A stretch of 64,000 bases of DNA from Sphingomonas sp. CCH9-E2 (GTDB lineage Bacteria > Pseudomonadota > Alphaproteobacteria > Sphingomonadales > Sphingomonadaceae), in the NCBI RefSeq assembly GCF_001557215.1, contig NZ_LSJM01000230.1:3870-67869 (forward strand). The letters are read 5' to 3'. Positions 38,664-47,996 of this stretch are shown one piece after another (the stretch's first letter is position 1; each line of letters starts with the position of its first letter). A model generated the notes under the pieces. That model was given only the letters and a program-made list of their open reading frames with translations, was not told where the DNA came from and ran no database searches. Both the position numbers and the translations under genes were made by a program.

Positions 38664-39394
38664 AGGCTCTGCCCCCCGATCAGCAATTGCAGGTCTTTCC
38701 AGGCGTCGCCCTTGGCCGCCGGCTTGTTCAACAGAAAGCGCGGGTGGCGGATGGCGACGACGTCACATTTACCGCCGGAATAGTTGAGCGGCGTTAAACC
38801 TTCAGCATTCCTCGCGGCGTCAGTCCCGAGAACGGCACGGCTCGTCGCCTGGCCGAGCAGCAGCAACCGCGCCGGGGCTGCCAGCGCGATGTGATGACGC
38901 AGGAGATCTCCGAGCTTGTCCTCCAGATCGCGCGGGACCTGACCCGTGATCGGGCGCGCGGCGCAGAGCGGGGCCAGGTAGATCGATTCGCGCGACTGGC
39001 CGATCGCGGCAAGGATGCGGTCGAACAATCTGCCTGTCGACCCGTCGAGCAAGGCAGGGGTGCCGCCGTCGAATTCCGGCAGGTCGGTGACGACCATCAG
39101 CGTGGCGTCGGCATTGCCCTCTGCCGCGACGATCGGTTCACCCATCGCCGCTTCGGGGGCACCCGCGCCATAGCGCCAGTCGAGAAACGCCTCGATCGTC
39201 GCGGGCAGCGGGGCTTCGGGCTCGGGTCCGACGGGAACGGTGCGCATCGGCGCATCCGGCTGTGCCGTAGGGGCAGGGCGCGCGGTCCAGTCGCGCGGGT
39301 CATCCTCGACCAGCACATCCACGCCCGCATCGCGCCACCAGTTCAGTGCGCTTGCGGCTTCGGCGCGCCAGTCGGTTGCCCCCTCGATACCCAT
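38660..39394 (-). CDS. uracil-DNA glycosylase superfamily protein, degenerate
   Basis: The C-terminal half has the superfamily fold signals: a YLAPLCAARPITGQ segment, ARLLLLGQATSRAVLG and the final VVAIRHPRFLLNKPAAKGDAWKDL, matching the HPxxLL motif B of family 4/5 enzymes. But the four Fe-S cysteines of those families are not visible, and motif A is altered (VVTDLPEF in place of GExPG). The N-terminal ~80 residues are low-complexity. It may be a structural relative without glycosylase activity. It is the first gene of the UDG-slt-moaB run. Confidence 0.75.
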   Translation of the reverse strand: MGIEGATDWRAEAASALNWWRDAGVDVLVEDDPRDWTARPAPTAQPDAPMRTVPVGPEPEAPLPATIEAFLDWRYGAGAPEAAMGEPIVAAEGNADATLMVVTDLPEFDGGTPALLDGSTGRLFDRILAAIGQSRESIYLAPLCAARPITGQVPRDLEDKLGDLLRHHIALAAPARLLLLGQATSRAVLGTDAARNAEGLTPLNYSGGKCDVVAIRHPRFLLNKPAAKGDAWKDLQLLIGGQSL

Positions 39395-39413
39395 CGGTCC
39401 ACAGAGTCATGCC

Positions 39414-39429
39414 TTGACGCCAGCGTCAA
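39414..39429. promoter_or_regulatory. 16-bp palindrome between the UDG-like gene and ETF-QO
   Basis: TTGACGCCAGCGTCAA has two 7-base arms and a 2-base centre. It lies 20 bases upstream of the UDG-like start and 81 bases upstream of ETF-QO. Its TTGACG...CGTCAA form resembles sites of MerR-type LiuR regulators of fatty-acid/branched-chain amino-acid oxidation, which are known to control ETF genes in proteobacteria. Assignment is tentative. Confidence 0.4.
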
Positions 39430-39509
39430 TCTGCCTTCATCGGGGGAGGGACGGAACGCGCCGGACACACGACGAGATGTTACGCCGGTGTTCCGAGAGG
39501 AGACAGGAA

Positions 39510-41171
39510 GTGAGCGAACGCGAGTCGATGCCCTATGACGTGGTGATCGTGGGCGCGGGGCCGGCGGGCCTTGCGGCGGCGATCCGGTTGAAACAGCTGG
39601 CCAATGCGGCGGGCAGCGAGATTGCGGTCTGCGTGCTCGAAAAAGGCTCCGAGGTCGGTGCGCATATCCTGTCCGGCGCGGTGATCGATCCCAAGGCGCT
39701 GGACGAGCTGCTGCCCGAGTGGCGCGACTCCGGCTGCCCGCTGGCGGAAGTGCCGGTGACCGACAACCAGCATTGGTTGCTGTCGAAAAAGGGCAAATGG
39801 GCGATCCCGCACTTCATCACGCCCAAGTTCATGCACAATGAGGGCACCTATACCGGCAGCCTGGGCAATCTGTGCCGCTGGCTGGCGGAGCAGGCCGAAG
39901 GGCTGGGCGTCGAGATCTTCCCGGGCTTTGCTGCGGCCGAAATCCTCTACAATGGCGACGGGTCGGTAAAGGGCGTCGCGACCGGCGACATGGGCGTGGC
40001 GCGCGACGGCACGCACAAGCCGGACTATCAGCCCGGCCTGGAACTCCACGCCCGCTACACCTTCTTCGGCGAAGGCGTGCGCGGGCATTTGTCGAAGCAG
40101 ATCCAGCGCCAGTTCAACCTGTGCGAGGGCGTCGAGCCGCAAATCTATGGGCTGGGCATCAAGGAACTGTGGGACATCGACCCCGCGGTGCACGAGCCGG
40201 GCCGCGTGGTCCACACGCAGGGCTGGCCGCTCAACGAGACCGCCGGATCGAACGGCGGCGGGTTCCTGTATCATCAGGCGAACGGGCAGGTCGCGCTGGG
40301 CTTCGTCACCTGGCTCAACTATTCGAACCCCTATCTCTCGCCGTTCCAGGAAATGCAGCGCTGGAAGACGCATCCGGCGATCGCGGAAATCCTGAAGGGT
40401 GGCAAGCGCGTCAGCTATGGCGCGCGCGCGATCAGCGATGGCGGGTTGCAGTCGATCCCGAAGCTGGTGTTCCCCGGCGGCGCGCTGATCGGGGACAGCG
40501 CGGGCTTCCTCAACGTGCCGCGGATCAAGGGCACGCATGGCGCGATGAAGAGCGGCATGATGGCGGCCGAAGCGGCGTTCGCGGCGGTCACCGCCGACCG
40601 TTCGGGTGACGAGCTCACCGCCTATCCCGAAGCGTTCGAGGCGAGCTGGCTCTACAAGGAACTCAGCGTCGTCCGCAACGTGGTGCCGCTGGTCAAGAAG
40701 TTCGGCGACCTGGTCGGCTCCGGCCTCGCCAATGTCACCATGTTCCTCGAAAGCTGGGGCATCAAGCTGCCCTTCACGCTCGGCCACACGCCCGACCATG
40801 AAAGCCTGTGGCGCAAGGATCTGGTGCAGCCGATCGACTATCCCAAGCCCGACGGCGTGCTGACCTTCGACCGCCTCTCGTCGGTGTTCATGTCGAACAC
40901 CAACCATGAGGAGGATCAGCCGATCCATCTGACGCTGAAGGACCCGAACATCCCGGTCGAATACGACCTGCCGATGTATGACGAGCCGGCGCAGCGTTAT
41001 TGCCCGGCGGGGGTTTACGAGATCGTGGGCGAGGAAACGGGTGATCCGAAGTTCGTGATCAACGCGCAGAATTGCGTCCACTGCAAGACGTGCGACATCA
41101 AGGACCCGACCCAGAACATCAACTGGGTCGTGCCCGAGGGCGGCGGAGGGCCGAATTATCCCAACATGTAA
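39510..41171 (+). CDS. electron transfer flavoprotein-ubiquinone oxidoreductase
   Basis: Membrane-bound FAD/4Fe-4S protein that passes electrons from acyl-CoA dehydrogenases via ETF to ubiquinone. The 553-residue product has the FAD loop VVIVGAGPAGLAAAIRL, GSEVGAHILSGAVIDPKALDEL, the ubiquinone/membrane segment, and the C-terminal cluster cysteines (YCPAGVYEI...NAQNCVHCKTCDIKDPTQNINWVVPEGGGGPNYPNM). The GTG at 39510 has AGGAGA 6 bases upstream and is favoured over ATG 39528. A palindrome upstream may be a LiuR-type site. Confidence 0.96.
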   Translation: MSERESMPYDVVIVGAGPAGLAAAIRLKQLANAAGSEIAVCVLEKGSEVGAHILSGAVIDPKALDELLPEWRDSGCPLAEVPVTDNQHWLLSKKGKWAIPHFITPKFMHNEGTYTGSLGNLCRWLAEQAEGLGVEIFPGFAAAEILYNGDGSVKGVATGDMGVARDGTHKPDYQPGLELHARYTFFGEGVRGHLSKQIQRQFNLCEGVEPQIYGLGIKELWDIDPAVHEPGRVVHTQGWPLNETAGSNGGGFLYHQANGQVALGFVTWLNYSNPYLSPFQEMQRWKTHPAIAEILKGGKRVSYGARAISDGGLQSIPKLVFPGGALIGDSAGFLNVPRIKGTHGAMKSGMMAAEAAFAAVTADRSGDELTAYPEAFEASWLYKELSVVRNVVPLVKKFGDLVGSGLANVTMFLESWGIKLPFTLGHTPDHESLWRKDLVQPIDYPKPDGVLTFDRLSSVFMSNTNHEEDQPIHLTLKDPNIPVEYDLPMYDEPAQRYCPAGVYEIVGEETGDPKFVINAQNCVHCKTCDIKDPTQNINWVVPEGGGGPNYPNM

Positions 41172-41244
41172 GCATCTTGCTCTGCCGCTGGCGGCGCTGG
41201 CGATCCTGCTGCCGGGGGCGGCGCAGGCCGATCTGGGCGCCTAT

Positions 41245-42765
41245 GTGAAGGCGCGGGCGGCAGCGGCGGACGGCGCGGTCGACACCGCCGCTGCCGGCTA
41301 TGCCGCAGCGCTGATGGCGGCGCCGGGCGATGAGGTCGTGGCGATCCGAGCCTATCGCAATGCGCTGGCGGCTGGCGATCTGGTGCTGGCGCGGCGCGCG
41401 GCGGCGGTGCTGGTACGGTCGGACGTCGCGCCGCCGGATACGGCGATCCTTGCCCTGGCCGACGCGGTGCGGACGAAGAACAAGGTTGCGGCCGACGATG
41501 CGCTCGGGCGGATCGGGGCAGGGCCGCTCGATTTCCTGACGCCCGTGCTGCGCGCATGGCTGGCGTTCGAGCGCGGTGGCGATCCGTTCCCGGTTCTCGA
41601 CGCCGCAACCGAAAGCGGGCTGAGCCGCCGGTACATCGCCGAGCACCGCGCCTTGCTGCTGCTCGCCTCCAACCGGCGGGACGAGGGGATTGCGGCGCTG
41701 CGGGCGGCCTTGGGTGCCGATCCGGGCAGTATCGATCTGCGCTGGAACGCGGCCAGCCTGTTGGCGGGGATCGGCGACCGGCGTGCCGCGCGCGAGTTGC
41801 TGGCGGGCGAGGATCCGATGTTGGCGGGGCTGCGCGATGGGCTGGTTGCGGTGCGTCCGGGCGCGGCATTCGGGACAAGCCGACTGCTGACACGGCTGGC
41901 CGCCGATCTGCAGGGACAGGAAACGCAGACGCTGTCGATTTTGCTGACGCGTTCTGCGCTGTCACTCGATGCCGGCGACGATCGCGCGCGGCTTTTGCTC
42001 GCCGCTGCGCTCGGCGAAGAGGGCGCGTTTGACCGGGCACAGCTGGTGCTCGGCACGATCCGTCCGGCCAGCCCATTTTTTGGTGCCGCGGCGGCCGAAC
42101 GGATCGAACTCCACCGCAAGCAGGGCGACCCTGCACAGGCGCTGGCACTGGCGCAAACGCTCGCGACGGCGAAAGGGGCGAGCGTGCGTGATATCCGCCG
42201 CTATGCCGACCTTCTGTCCGATCAGGGCCGCGACGGCGAGGCGGCTCGGCTCTATGCCGATGCGCTGGCCCGGGCTGGCGCGGAGGCCAACTGGATCCAC
42301 CATCTGCAACTCGGCGGCGCGCTGGAGCGATCAGGAGACTGGGCCGGTGCGCTCCCGCATCTGCGCAAGGCAGTGGAGCTGGCACCCGACGAGCCGGTAG
42401 CGCTCAATTATCTGGGCTATGCGCAGGTCGAGCGCGGGGAGAATCTGGCGGCGGCGGTAGCACTGCTCGAACGCGCCAATCGCTTGCGTCCGAATGACCC
42501 GGCCATCACCGACTCGCTCGGCTGGGGCTATTATCGCAGCGGCGATCTGGCGCGTGCGCTTCCGCTGCTGGAACAGGCGGCGCAGGGTCAGCCGTCCAGC
42601 GTGACGATCAACGAACATCTGGGCGATGCCTATTGGCGCGCCGGGCGGCGGTTCGAGGCGCGCTATGCCTGGCGCGCGGCTTCGATCTACGCGGACGATG
42701 CGCAAAAGGCGCGGATCGCTGCTAAGCTGGCCGATGGCGTGATGCAGAGGATGGCGGCAAACTGA
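41245..42765 (+). CDS. tetratricopeptide-repeat protein, probably exported
   Basis: About 506 residues of TPR helices; the C-terminal repeats are clear (ALPHLRKAVELAPDEPVALNYLGYAQVERGENLAAAVALLERANRLRPNDPAITDSLGWGYYRSGDLARALPLLEQAA). TPR proteins are scaffolds. The first standard start is GTG 41245, but the frame continues upstream with KHLALPLAALAILLPGAAQADLG, a good Sec signal peptide with an AQA cleavage site, so the true start is probably upstream at a non-standard codon (see findings). It lies between ETF-QO and ispE, probably in one transcript. Confidence 0.8.
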   Translation: MKARAAAADGAVDTAAAGYAAALMAAPGDEVVAIRAYRNALAAGDLVLARRAAAVLVRSDVAPPDTAILALADAVRTKNKVAADDALGRIGAGPLDFLTPVLRAWLAFERGGDPFPVLDAATESGLSRRYIAEHRALLLLASNRRDEGIAALRAALGADPGSIDLRWNAASLLAGIGDRRAARELLAGEDPMLAGLRDGLVAVRPGAAFGTSRLLTRLAADLQGQETQTLSILLTRSALSLDAGDDRARLLLAAALGEEGAFDRAQLVLGTIRPASPFFGAAAAERIELHRKQGDPAQALALAQTLATAKGASVRDIRRYADLLSDQGRDGEAARLYADALARAGAEANWIHHLQLGGALERSGDWAGALPHLRKAVELAPDEPVALNYLGYAQVERGENLAAAVALLERANRLRPNDPAITDSLGWGYYRSGDLARALPLLEQAAQGQPSSVTINEHLGDAYWRAGRRFEARYAWRAASIYADDAQKARIAAKLADGVMQRMAAN

Positions 42766-43595
42766 TCCTGACCGAGCCCGCCCCGGCCAAGCTCAACCTG
42801 GCGCTGCACGTGCGGCGGCGGCGGGACGATGGCTATCATGAGCTTGAGACGCTGTTCGCATTCGTGCGCGACGGCGATGTCGTGCGGCTCGATCCCGATG
42901 GCGAAGGTTTTGCGGTCGAGGGGCCGTTCGGCGGCGCGCTGGCGGGCGAGGGCGATAACCTCGTGACCCGCGCGCGCGATGCGTTCGGCGCGGCGTTCGG
43001 GGTGGCAACACCGGGACGGATCACACTCGACAAGCGGTTGCCGGTCGCGTCGGGGCTGGGCGGCGGGTCTGCGGATGCGGCGGCGACGCTGCGGCTGCTC
43101 GCGCAGCAGGCAGGGATCGCGATCGAGAATCCTCGTCTGTTCGACGTGGCGGATGCGCTCGGATCGGATGTGCCTGCATGCCTCTATGGCCGGACCGCGA
43201 TCGGAATGGGGCGGGGCGAACAGCTGGCGTGGATCGACGGGGCGCCGGGAGTGCCGGTGCTGCTGGTCAATCCGGGGGTCGCGGTAGCGACCGGGCCGGT
43301 CTTCGCGGCATGGGACCGGGTCGATCGCGGGCCGATCCCGGCAAAGGGCGACCTGATTGCGCGGGCCAAGGCTGGGCGCAACGATCTTTATCCGCCGGCA
43401 CTGACCGTCGCACCACAGATTGCCGATGCGGTGGCGTGGCTGGAGCGCCAGGCGGGCGCCGATCTGTGCCGGATGTCGGGATCGGGGGCGACCTGCTTCG
43501 CGACCTTTGCGGATAGCGCACGTTGCGCGGCAGCGGCCGAGCGTCTGCGCCGCGAGCAGCCGGGGTGGTGGTGTCTCGAAACGGTGCTGTCGTGA
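42762..43595 (+). CDS. ispE: 4-diphosphocytidyl-2-C-methyl-D-erythritol kinase
   Basis: Phosphorylates CDP-methylerythritol in the non-mevalonate isoprenoid pathway. The GHMP kinase motif PVASGLGGGSADAAA, the catalytic Asp in GSDVPACLYG and the C-terminal RMSGSGATCFATF are present. The conserved N-terminus TEPAPAKLNLALHVRRRRDDGYHELETLFAF contains the essential PAKLN lysine but lies before the first GTG (42810). A CTG at 42762 overlaps the preceding TGA (CTGA) and is taken as the start, giving 277 residues. Confidence 0.9.
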   Translation: MILTEPAPAKLNLALHVRRRRDDGYHELETLFAFVRDGDVVRLDPDGEGFAVEGPFGGALAGEGDNLVTRARDAFGAAFGVATPGRITLDKRLPVASGLGGGSADAAATLRLLAQQAGIAIENPRLFDVADALGSDVPACLYGRTAIGMGRGEQLAWIDGAPGVPVLLVNPGVAVATGPVFAAWDRVDRGPIPAKGDLIARAKAGRNDLYPPALTVAPQIADAVAWLERQAGADLCRMSGSGATCFATFADSARCAAAAERLRREQPGWWCLETVLS

Positions 43596-43770
43596 CAGGT
43601 TGCTGCGCCATATCGGGACGCGATGGTGCCGCGGGGGCGGCGGCTGGGAGAGCGCTTGCGGTTGGCCCCGTTCTTGCTGAGGTCATGCTGCGGGTCATGC
43701 GCCGGGAGCGAGACGCCCGTGGATGGCCCCCGCTTTCGAGCGGGCGCCATCCTCGCCCACCGGGCCGCCG

Positions 43771-44499
43771 ATGATCCGGCTTCGGTTCGATCAAGCCACT
43801 GCGCTTCTGACGCTCGACCGTGGCGGCGCGCGCAATGCGCTGCCGATCGCCGCGTGGGACGCGATCGCCGATGCAGCGGCGTCGGTAGCAGCGAGCGACG
43901 CCCAGGTCTTGATCGTGGAGTCCGCAATGCCGACGGTCTTCTCTGCCGGGGCGGACCTCGCCGAATTTCCTGCTCTGATCGCTGACCCGGCACTGCGAAC
44001 CCGGTTCCGCATCGCGATGGCAGCGGGGATCGAGGCGCTGGCCGCACTCCCGATCCCGGTGATCGCTGCGGTGGATGGCGGATGCTTCGGCGCAGCGGTT
44101 GCCCTGACGCTGGCGTGCGACATCGTCGTCGCGGGGGACGCGGCGCTGTTCGCGACCACGCCGGCAAAGCTCGGCATCGGCTATCCAGCCAGCGATGTCG
44201 CGCGGTTGCGCGCGCGGGTCGGGGCGGGGCAGGCGGCGCGGATGTTGTTCACCGGTGACCGGGTCGACGGTGATGCGGCGCTGCGGATCGGACTGGCCCA
44301 TTGCCGCGCAAGCGATGCCGGCGAACATGCGCGGGCGATGGCGGCGACGATCTGTGCCAACGATGCCGACGCGGTGCGCCTGCTCAAGTCGATCCTGTGC
44401 GATCCGGCCAATCCGGCGCACGATCAGGCGTTCGAGGATGCGTTCGGCTCTTCCGGCTTTGCGCTGCGGCTCGACGCGTTTCTGGGAGGAAAAAGGTGA
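43771..44499 (+). CDS. enoyl-CoA hydratase/isomerase family protein
   Basis: Crotonase-fold protein of 242 residues. It has the oxyanion-hole segments FSAGADLAEF and VDGGCFGAAVALTLACDIVVAGDAALFATTPAKLGIGYP. The usual catalytic glutamates at these positions are not obvious, so it may act as an isomerase, hydrolase or other crotonase. The ATG at 43771 begins at the conserved strand; a frame from 43723 adds 16 unrelated residues. The next gene's GTG overlaps its stop. Confidence 0.85.
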   Translation: MIRLRFDQATALLTLDRGGARNALPIAAWDAIADAAASVAASDAQVLIVESAMPTVFSAGADLAEFPALIADPALRTRFRIAMAAGIEALAALPIPVIAAVDGGCFGAAVALTLACDIVVAGDAALFATTPAKLGIGYPASDVARLRARVGAGQAARMLFTGDRVDGDAALRIGLAHCRASDAGEHARAMAATICANDADAVRLLKSILCDPANPAHDQAFEDAFGSSGFALRLDAFLGGKR

Positions 44500-45227
44500 G
44501 CGTGGTGGAGCGGATCGCGGGCACTGGCGATGTGCTGATCCTGTGCGATCATGCCAGCAACCATGTGCCTGGCGACATCGACCTCGGCATCGGCCCTGCC
44601 TTGCTCGACAAGCATATCGCGATCGATATCGGCGCGGCGGCAGTAAGCCGGGGGCTGGCCGATAGGCTGGGCGCGCCCGCGCTGCTGGCCACCGTGTCGC
44701 GGCTGGTGATCGACCTCAATCGGGAGGTCGATGCGCCCGGCCTGATCCCGCATGTCAGCGACGGCCACGCAATCCCGGGCAATGAGCGTGCCGATCGTGT
44801 CGAGCGGATCGCACGCTTCCATGCCCCCTATCATCGCGCGATCGCGGCGCAGGTGCGCGCGCAGCGTCCGGCGCTGATCGTCTCGGTCCACAGCTTCACG
44901 CCCGCCCTCGAAAGCGGCATTGCCGCGCCGCGGCCGTGGGAGGCGGGCGTGCTCTACAATCGCGATATGCGGGCGGCGCGCCCGGCGGTCGAATGGCTGA
45001 CAGGGCAGGGCATCGTCACCGGAGACAATGAACCCTATTCCGGGCGCATCCTCAACGCGACGATGAACCGGCATGCCGAGGGTACGGGAACCCCTTATCT
45101 GGGCATCGAAATCCGCAACGATCGCATCTCTGACCCCGCAGGCGTGGCGCGTTGGTGCGAAATTCTCACGATTCTGGTAACATTCGTGCGCGATCATCTT
45201 GCGCAGGGGCGGGCAGCGGCGACATAG
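44496..45227 (+). CDS. N-formylglutamate amidohydrolase family protein
   Basis: A 243-residue zinc hydrolase of the HutG/N-formylglutamate amidohydrolase family: [41 protein letters not shown] and [11 protein letters not shown] carry the metal and substrate residues. GTG 44496 overlaps the stop of the previous gene (GTGA). No other histidine-degradation gene is near, so the physiological substrate is not certain. Confidence 0.9.
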   Translation: MSVVERIAGTGDVLILCDHASNHVPGDIDLGIGPALLDKHIAIDIGAAAVSRGLADRLGAPALLATVSRLVIDLNREVDAPGLIPHVSDGHAIPGNERADRVERIARFHAPYHRAIAAQVRAQRPALIVSVHSFTPALESGIAAPRPWEAGVLYNRDMRAARPAVEWLTGQGIVTGDNEPYSGRILNATMNRHAEGTGTPYLGIEIRNDRISDPAGVARWCEILTILVTFVRDHLAQGRAAAT

Positions 45228-45234
45228 GCACGCC

Positions 45235-46956
45235 ATGACCGATCGTTTCGACAAATCCCGCCTGCCTTCGCGCCACGTCTCCGTCGGGCCGGAGCGCGCT
45301 CCCCACCGCAGCTATTACTACGCCATGGGGCTGAGCGAGGAAGAGATTGCGCGCCCCTTCGTCGCGCTCGCCAGCGCTGGCAATGACAGCGCACCGTGCA
45401 ACACCACGCTGGATGCCCAGGCCGATGCGGCGCGCAAGGGCGTGGAGAGCAATGGCGGCATGCCGCGTCGCTTCAACACCATCACGGTGACCGACGGCAT
45501 CGCGATGGGGCATCAGGGGATGAAATCCTCGCTCGTCAGCCGCGAGGTCATCGCCGACTCGGTCGAGCTGAGCGTGCGCGGCCATTGCTATGACGCGCTG
45601 GTCGGCTTTGCCGGGTGCGACAAGTCTCTGCCGGGGATGATGATGGCGATGCTGCGCCTCAATATCCCGTCGATCTTTGTCTATGGCGGGTCGATCCTGC
45701 CCGGCCGCTATCAGGACCGCGATGTCACCGTGGTCGATGTGTTCGAAGTGGTCGGCAAGTTCGCGGCCGGCACCTGCCCGATCAGCGAAGTGCACGCCCT
45801 CGAAAAAGTCGCCTGCCCCGGTCATGGCGCGTGCGGCGGCCAGTACACCGCCAACACCATGGCGTGCGTCGGCGAGGCGATCGGCCTGTCGCTGCCCAAC
45901 AGCAACATGGTCCCCGCGCCCTATACCAGCCGTGAGCAGATCGCGGTCGCCGCAGGCTATCAGGTGATGGAGCTGCTGGAGCGCAACATCCGCCCGCGCG
46001 ATATCTGCACGCGCGAGGCGTTCGTGAATGCGGCGCGGATCGTCGCCGCGACCGGCGGCTCGACCAATGCAGCGCTGCATCTGCCCGCGATGGCGAGCGA
46101 GGCGGGGATCGAGTTCGACCTGTTCGACGTCGCCGAGGTATTTAAATCAACGCCTTACGCTGCCGACTTGAAGCCGGGTGGCAAGTATGTCGCCAAGGAC
46201 ATGTATGAGGCGGGCGGCGTCTACATGCTGATGAAGTCGATGCTCGCCAATGGCCTGCTGCATGGCGAGTGCATGACCGTGACCGGCAAGACGCTCGGCG
46301 AGAACATCGATCAGGTCACCTGGAACCCGGACCAGAAGGTCATTTACGACGTCAAGACGCCGATCACCCCGACCGGGGGCGTGGTGGGCCTGCGCGGGAG
46401 CCTGGCGCCCGATGGCGCGATCGTGAAGGTCGCCGGCATGGCGCGGCTGCAGTTCGAGGGTCCGGCGCGCTGCTTCGATTGTGAGGAAGACGCCTTTGCC
46501 GCAGTCGAAGCGCGCTCGATCGCCGAGGGTGAGGTCGTCGTGATCCGCTACGAAGGGCCGAAGGGCGGGCCGGGCATGCGCGAGATGCTGTCGACCACCG
46601 CCGCGCTCTATGGCTTGGGCATGGGCGAAAAGGTTGCGTTGATCACCGACGGGCGCTTCTCCGGCGCGACGCGCGGCTTCTGCATCGGCCATGTCGGGCC
46701 GGAAGCGGCCGAGGGCGGGCCGATCGCACTGGTCGAGGACGGCGACACGATCCGCATCGATGCCGAGGCGGGGACGATCGACCTGCTCGTTTCGGAACAC
46801 GTGCTCGCCGAGCGCCGCGCCCTCTGGCAGCCGCGCACCAATGATTATCAGTCGGGTGCGCTGTGGCGCTATGCGCAGAATGTCGGACCTGCCTATAAGG
46901 GCGCGGTAACGCATCCGGGAGCGAAGTCCGAAACGCATGTCTTTGCGGATATCTGA
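45235..46956 (+). CDS. ilvD: dihydroxy-acid dehydratase
   Basis: Third step of valine/isoleucine synthesis. The 573-residue product has the IlvD signatures [40 protein letters not shown] and [21 protein letters not shown], with the Fe-S cysteines in place. The N-terminus [33 protein letters not shown] is typical. ATG 45235 is used (7 bases after the previous stop). A related sugar-acid dehydratase is possible but the sequence fits IlvD better. Confidence 0.9.
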   Translation: MTDRFDKSRLPSRHVSVGPERAPHRSYYYAMGLSEEEIARPFVALASAGNDSAPCNTTLDAQADAARKGVESNGGMPRRFNTITVTDGIAMGHQGMKSSLVSREVIADSVELSVRGHCYDALVGFAGCDKSLPGMMMAMLRLNIPSIFVYGGSILPGRYQDRDVTVVDVFEVVGKFAAGTCPISEVHALEKVACPGHGACGGQYTANTMACVGEAIGLSLPNSNMVPAPYTSREQIAVAAGYQVMELLERNIRPRDICTREAFVNAARIVAATGGSTNAALHLPAMASEAGIEFDLFDVAEVFKSTPYAADLKPGGKYVAKDMYEAGGVYMLMKSMLANGLLHGECMTVTGKTLGENIDQVTWNPDQKVIYDVKTPITPTGGVVGLRGSLAPDGAIVKVAGMARLQFEGPARCFDCEEDAFAAVEARSIAEGEVVVIRYEGPKGGPGMREMLSTTAALYGLGMGEKVALITDGRFSGATRGFCIGHVGPEAAEGGPIALVEDGDTIRIDAEAGTIDLLVSEHVLAERRALWQPRTNDYQSGALWRYAQNVGPAYKGAVTHPGAKSETHVFADI

Positions 46957-47350
46957 AGTTCTGGCGGCTGCGGGGGCGCTGCTCGCGCTCGCGGCCTGCG
47001 ACCCCGGCCCGGTCAAGACCAAGGCGGAGCATGCGCAAGACGCGCGCGCCCAGGCGGCGCGTGATGAAGCCGAGGGGCGTATCCCTTGCGCGCTGGGGGG
47101 CGGCGACGATTTCAGCACGCGCTGTACGATCGACCGCGCGCAGACTCAGGATGGGTTGATCCTGACCGTGCGTCATCCCGATGGCGGCTTCCACCGGCTG
47201 CGCGTCACCCGCGACGGGCGCGGGGTGGTCGCCGCCGACGGGGCGCAGGCGGCGACGGTGACGATCATCGACAAGGATGCGATCGAGGTCGCGATCGACG
47301 ATGCGCGCTATCGCCTGCCCGCGACGGTCAAGGGCGCGGCCAAGAAGTGA
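46937..47350 (+). CDS. putative lipoprotein (137 aa)
   Basis: The N-terminus [24 protein letters not shown] has a lipobox (LAAC) with the modified cysteine at residue 21, so it is probably lipid-anchored in the envelope. The mature part has two cysteines (PCALGGG, RCTIDR) and a beta-rich domain. No family recognised. It overlaps the end of ilvD by 20 bases and its stop overlaps the next GTG. Confidence 0.75.
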   Translation: MSLRISEVLAAAGALLALAACDPGPVKTKAEHAQDARAQAARDEAEGRIPCALGGGDDFSTRCTIDRAQTQDGLILTVRHPDGGFHRLRVTRDGRGVVAADGAQAATVTIIDKDAIEVAIDDARYRLPATVKGAAKK

Positions 47351-47982
47351 ATGCAACGCGGCGATGGGGCTGGGCGGGGTTCTGGCTGATCGTCGCGGTG
47401 TCCGCAGCCTGGGTCCTCACAGATTCGTTCGCCTTCATCGCCAAGCGCCAGGCACCGACGGGCGAGACATTTTGGGGTCGCCGCATCTGGTATTTCGCGC
47501 ATGTCGCGCTGGCGGTTCCCGTGCTGTTGCTTGCGCCGATCCAGTTTGCGGCTTCGGTGCGCATGCGTTGGCCATGGCTGCACCGTAGGCTGGGCCGGGT
47601 GTATCTCGGCGCGTCGTTGCTGGCCGGGCTGTCCGCGCTGCATCTGGGCAGCACGATTGCGGCGCAGGAGACGCAGGTGCCGCTCACGCTCTTCGCCATC
47701 GTCTGGATCGGTTTCGTGCTCATCGCGTGGCAGGCGGCCCGGCGGCGGCACATCGACCTGCACCGCGCATTCGTGATCCGCGCGACGGCGATCGCGCTGT
47801 CGTTCGTATGGGTGCGACTGATGGCGGCCGACGATGGAGTCATGCTCGGCTTTATCGAAAATGCCGAGATGCGGGCGGCTACGCGCGGGTGGCTCAGCTT
47901 CGTCCTGCCATTGCTGGCGGTGGAGTTCTGGCTGGCGTGGTGGCCAGCCGCCCAGTCGCTATTTGCACGACAGCGCGTTTGA
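47347..47982 (+). CDS. DUF2306-like membrane protein
   Basis: The 211-residue product has about six membrane helices. Typical DUF2306 features include GRRIWYFAHVALAVPVLLLAPIQF, RRLGRVYLGASLLAGLSALHLG and RRHIDLHRAFVIRATAIALSFVWVRLM. Function is unknown. GTG 47347 overlaps the preceding stop (GTGA). The RNase P RNA begins about 15 bases after its stop. Confidence 0.75.
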   Translation: MNATRRWGWAGFWLIVAVSAAWVLTDSFAFIAKRQAPTGETFWGRRIWYFAHVALAVPVLLLAPIQFAASVRMRWPWLHRRLGRVYLGASLLAGLSALHLGSTIAAQETQVPLTLFAIVWIGFVLIAWQAARRRHIDLHRAFVIRATAIALSFVWVRLMAADDGVMLGFIENAEMRAATRGWLSFVLPLLAVEFWLAWWPAAQSLFARQRV

Positions 47983-47996
47983 GCCTATCGCCGCTG

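Noticed and set aside
43640..43670. tRNA-like stretch (GGCTGGGAGAGCGCTTGC) between ispE and the enoyl-CoA hydratase-like gene
   Set aside because: The D-arm is not matched on its 5' side, and there is no TTC-type T-loop or acceptor pairing in the next 60 bases. Chance similarity in GC-rich sequence.
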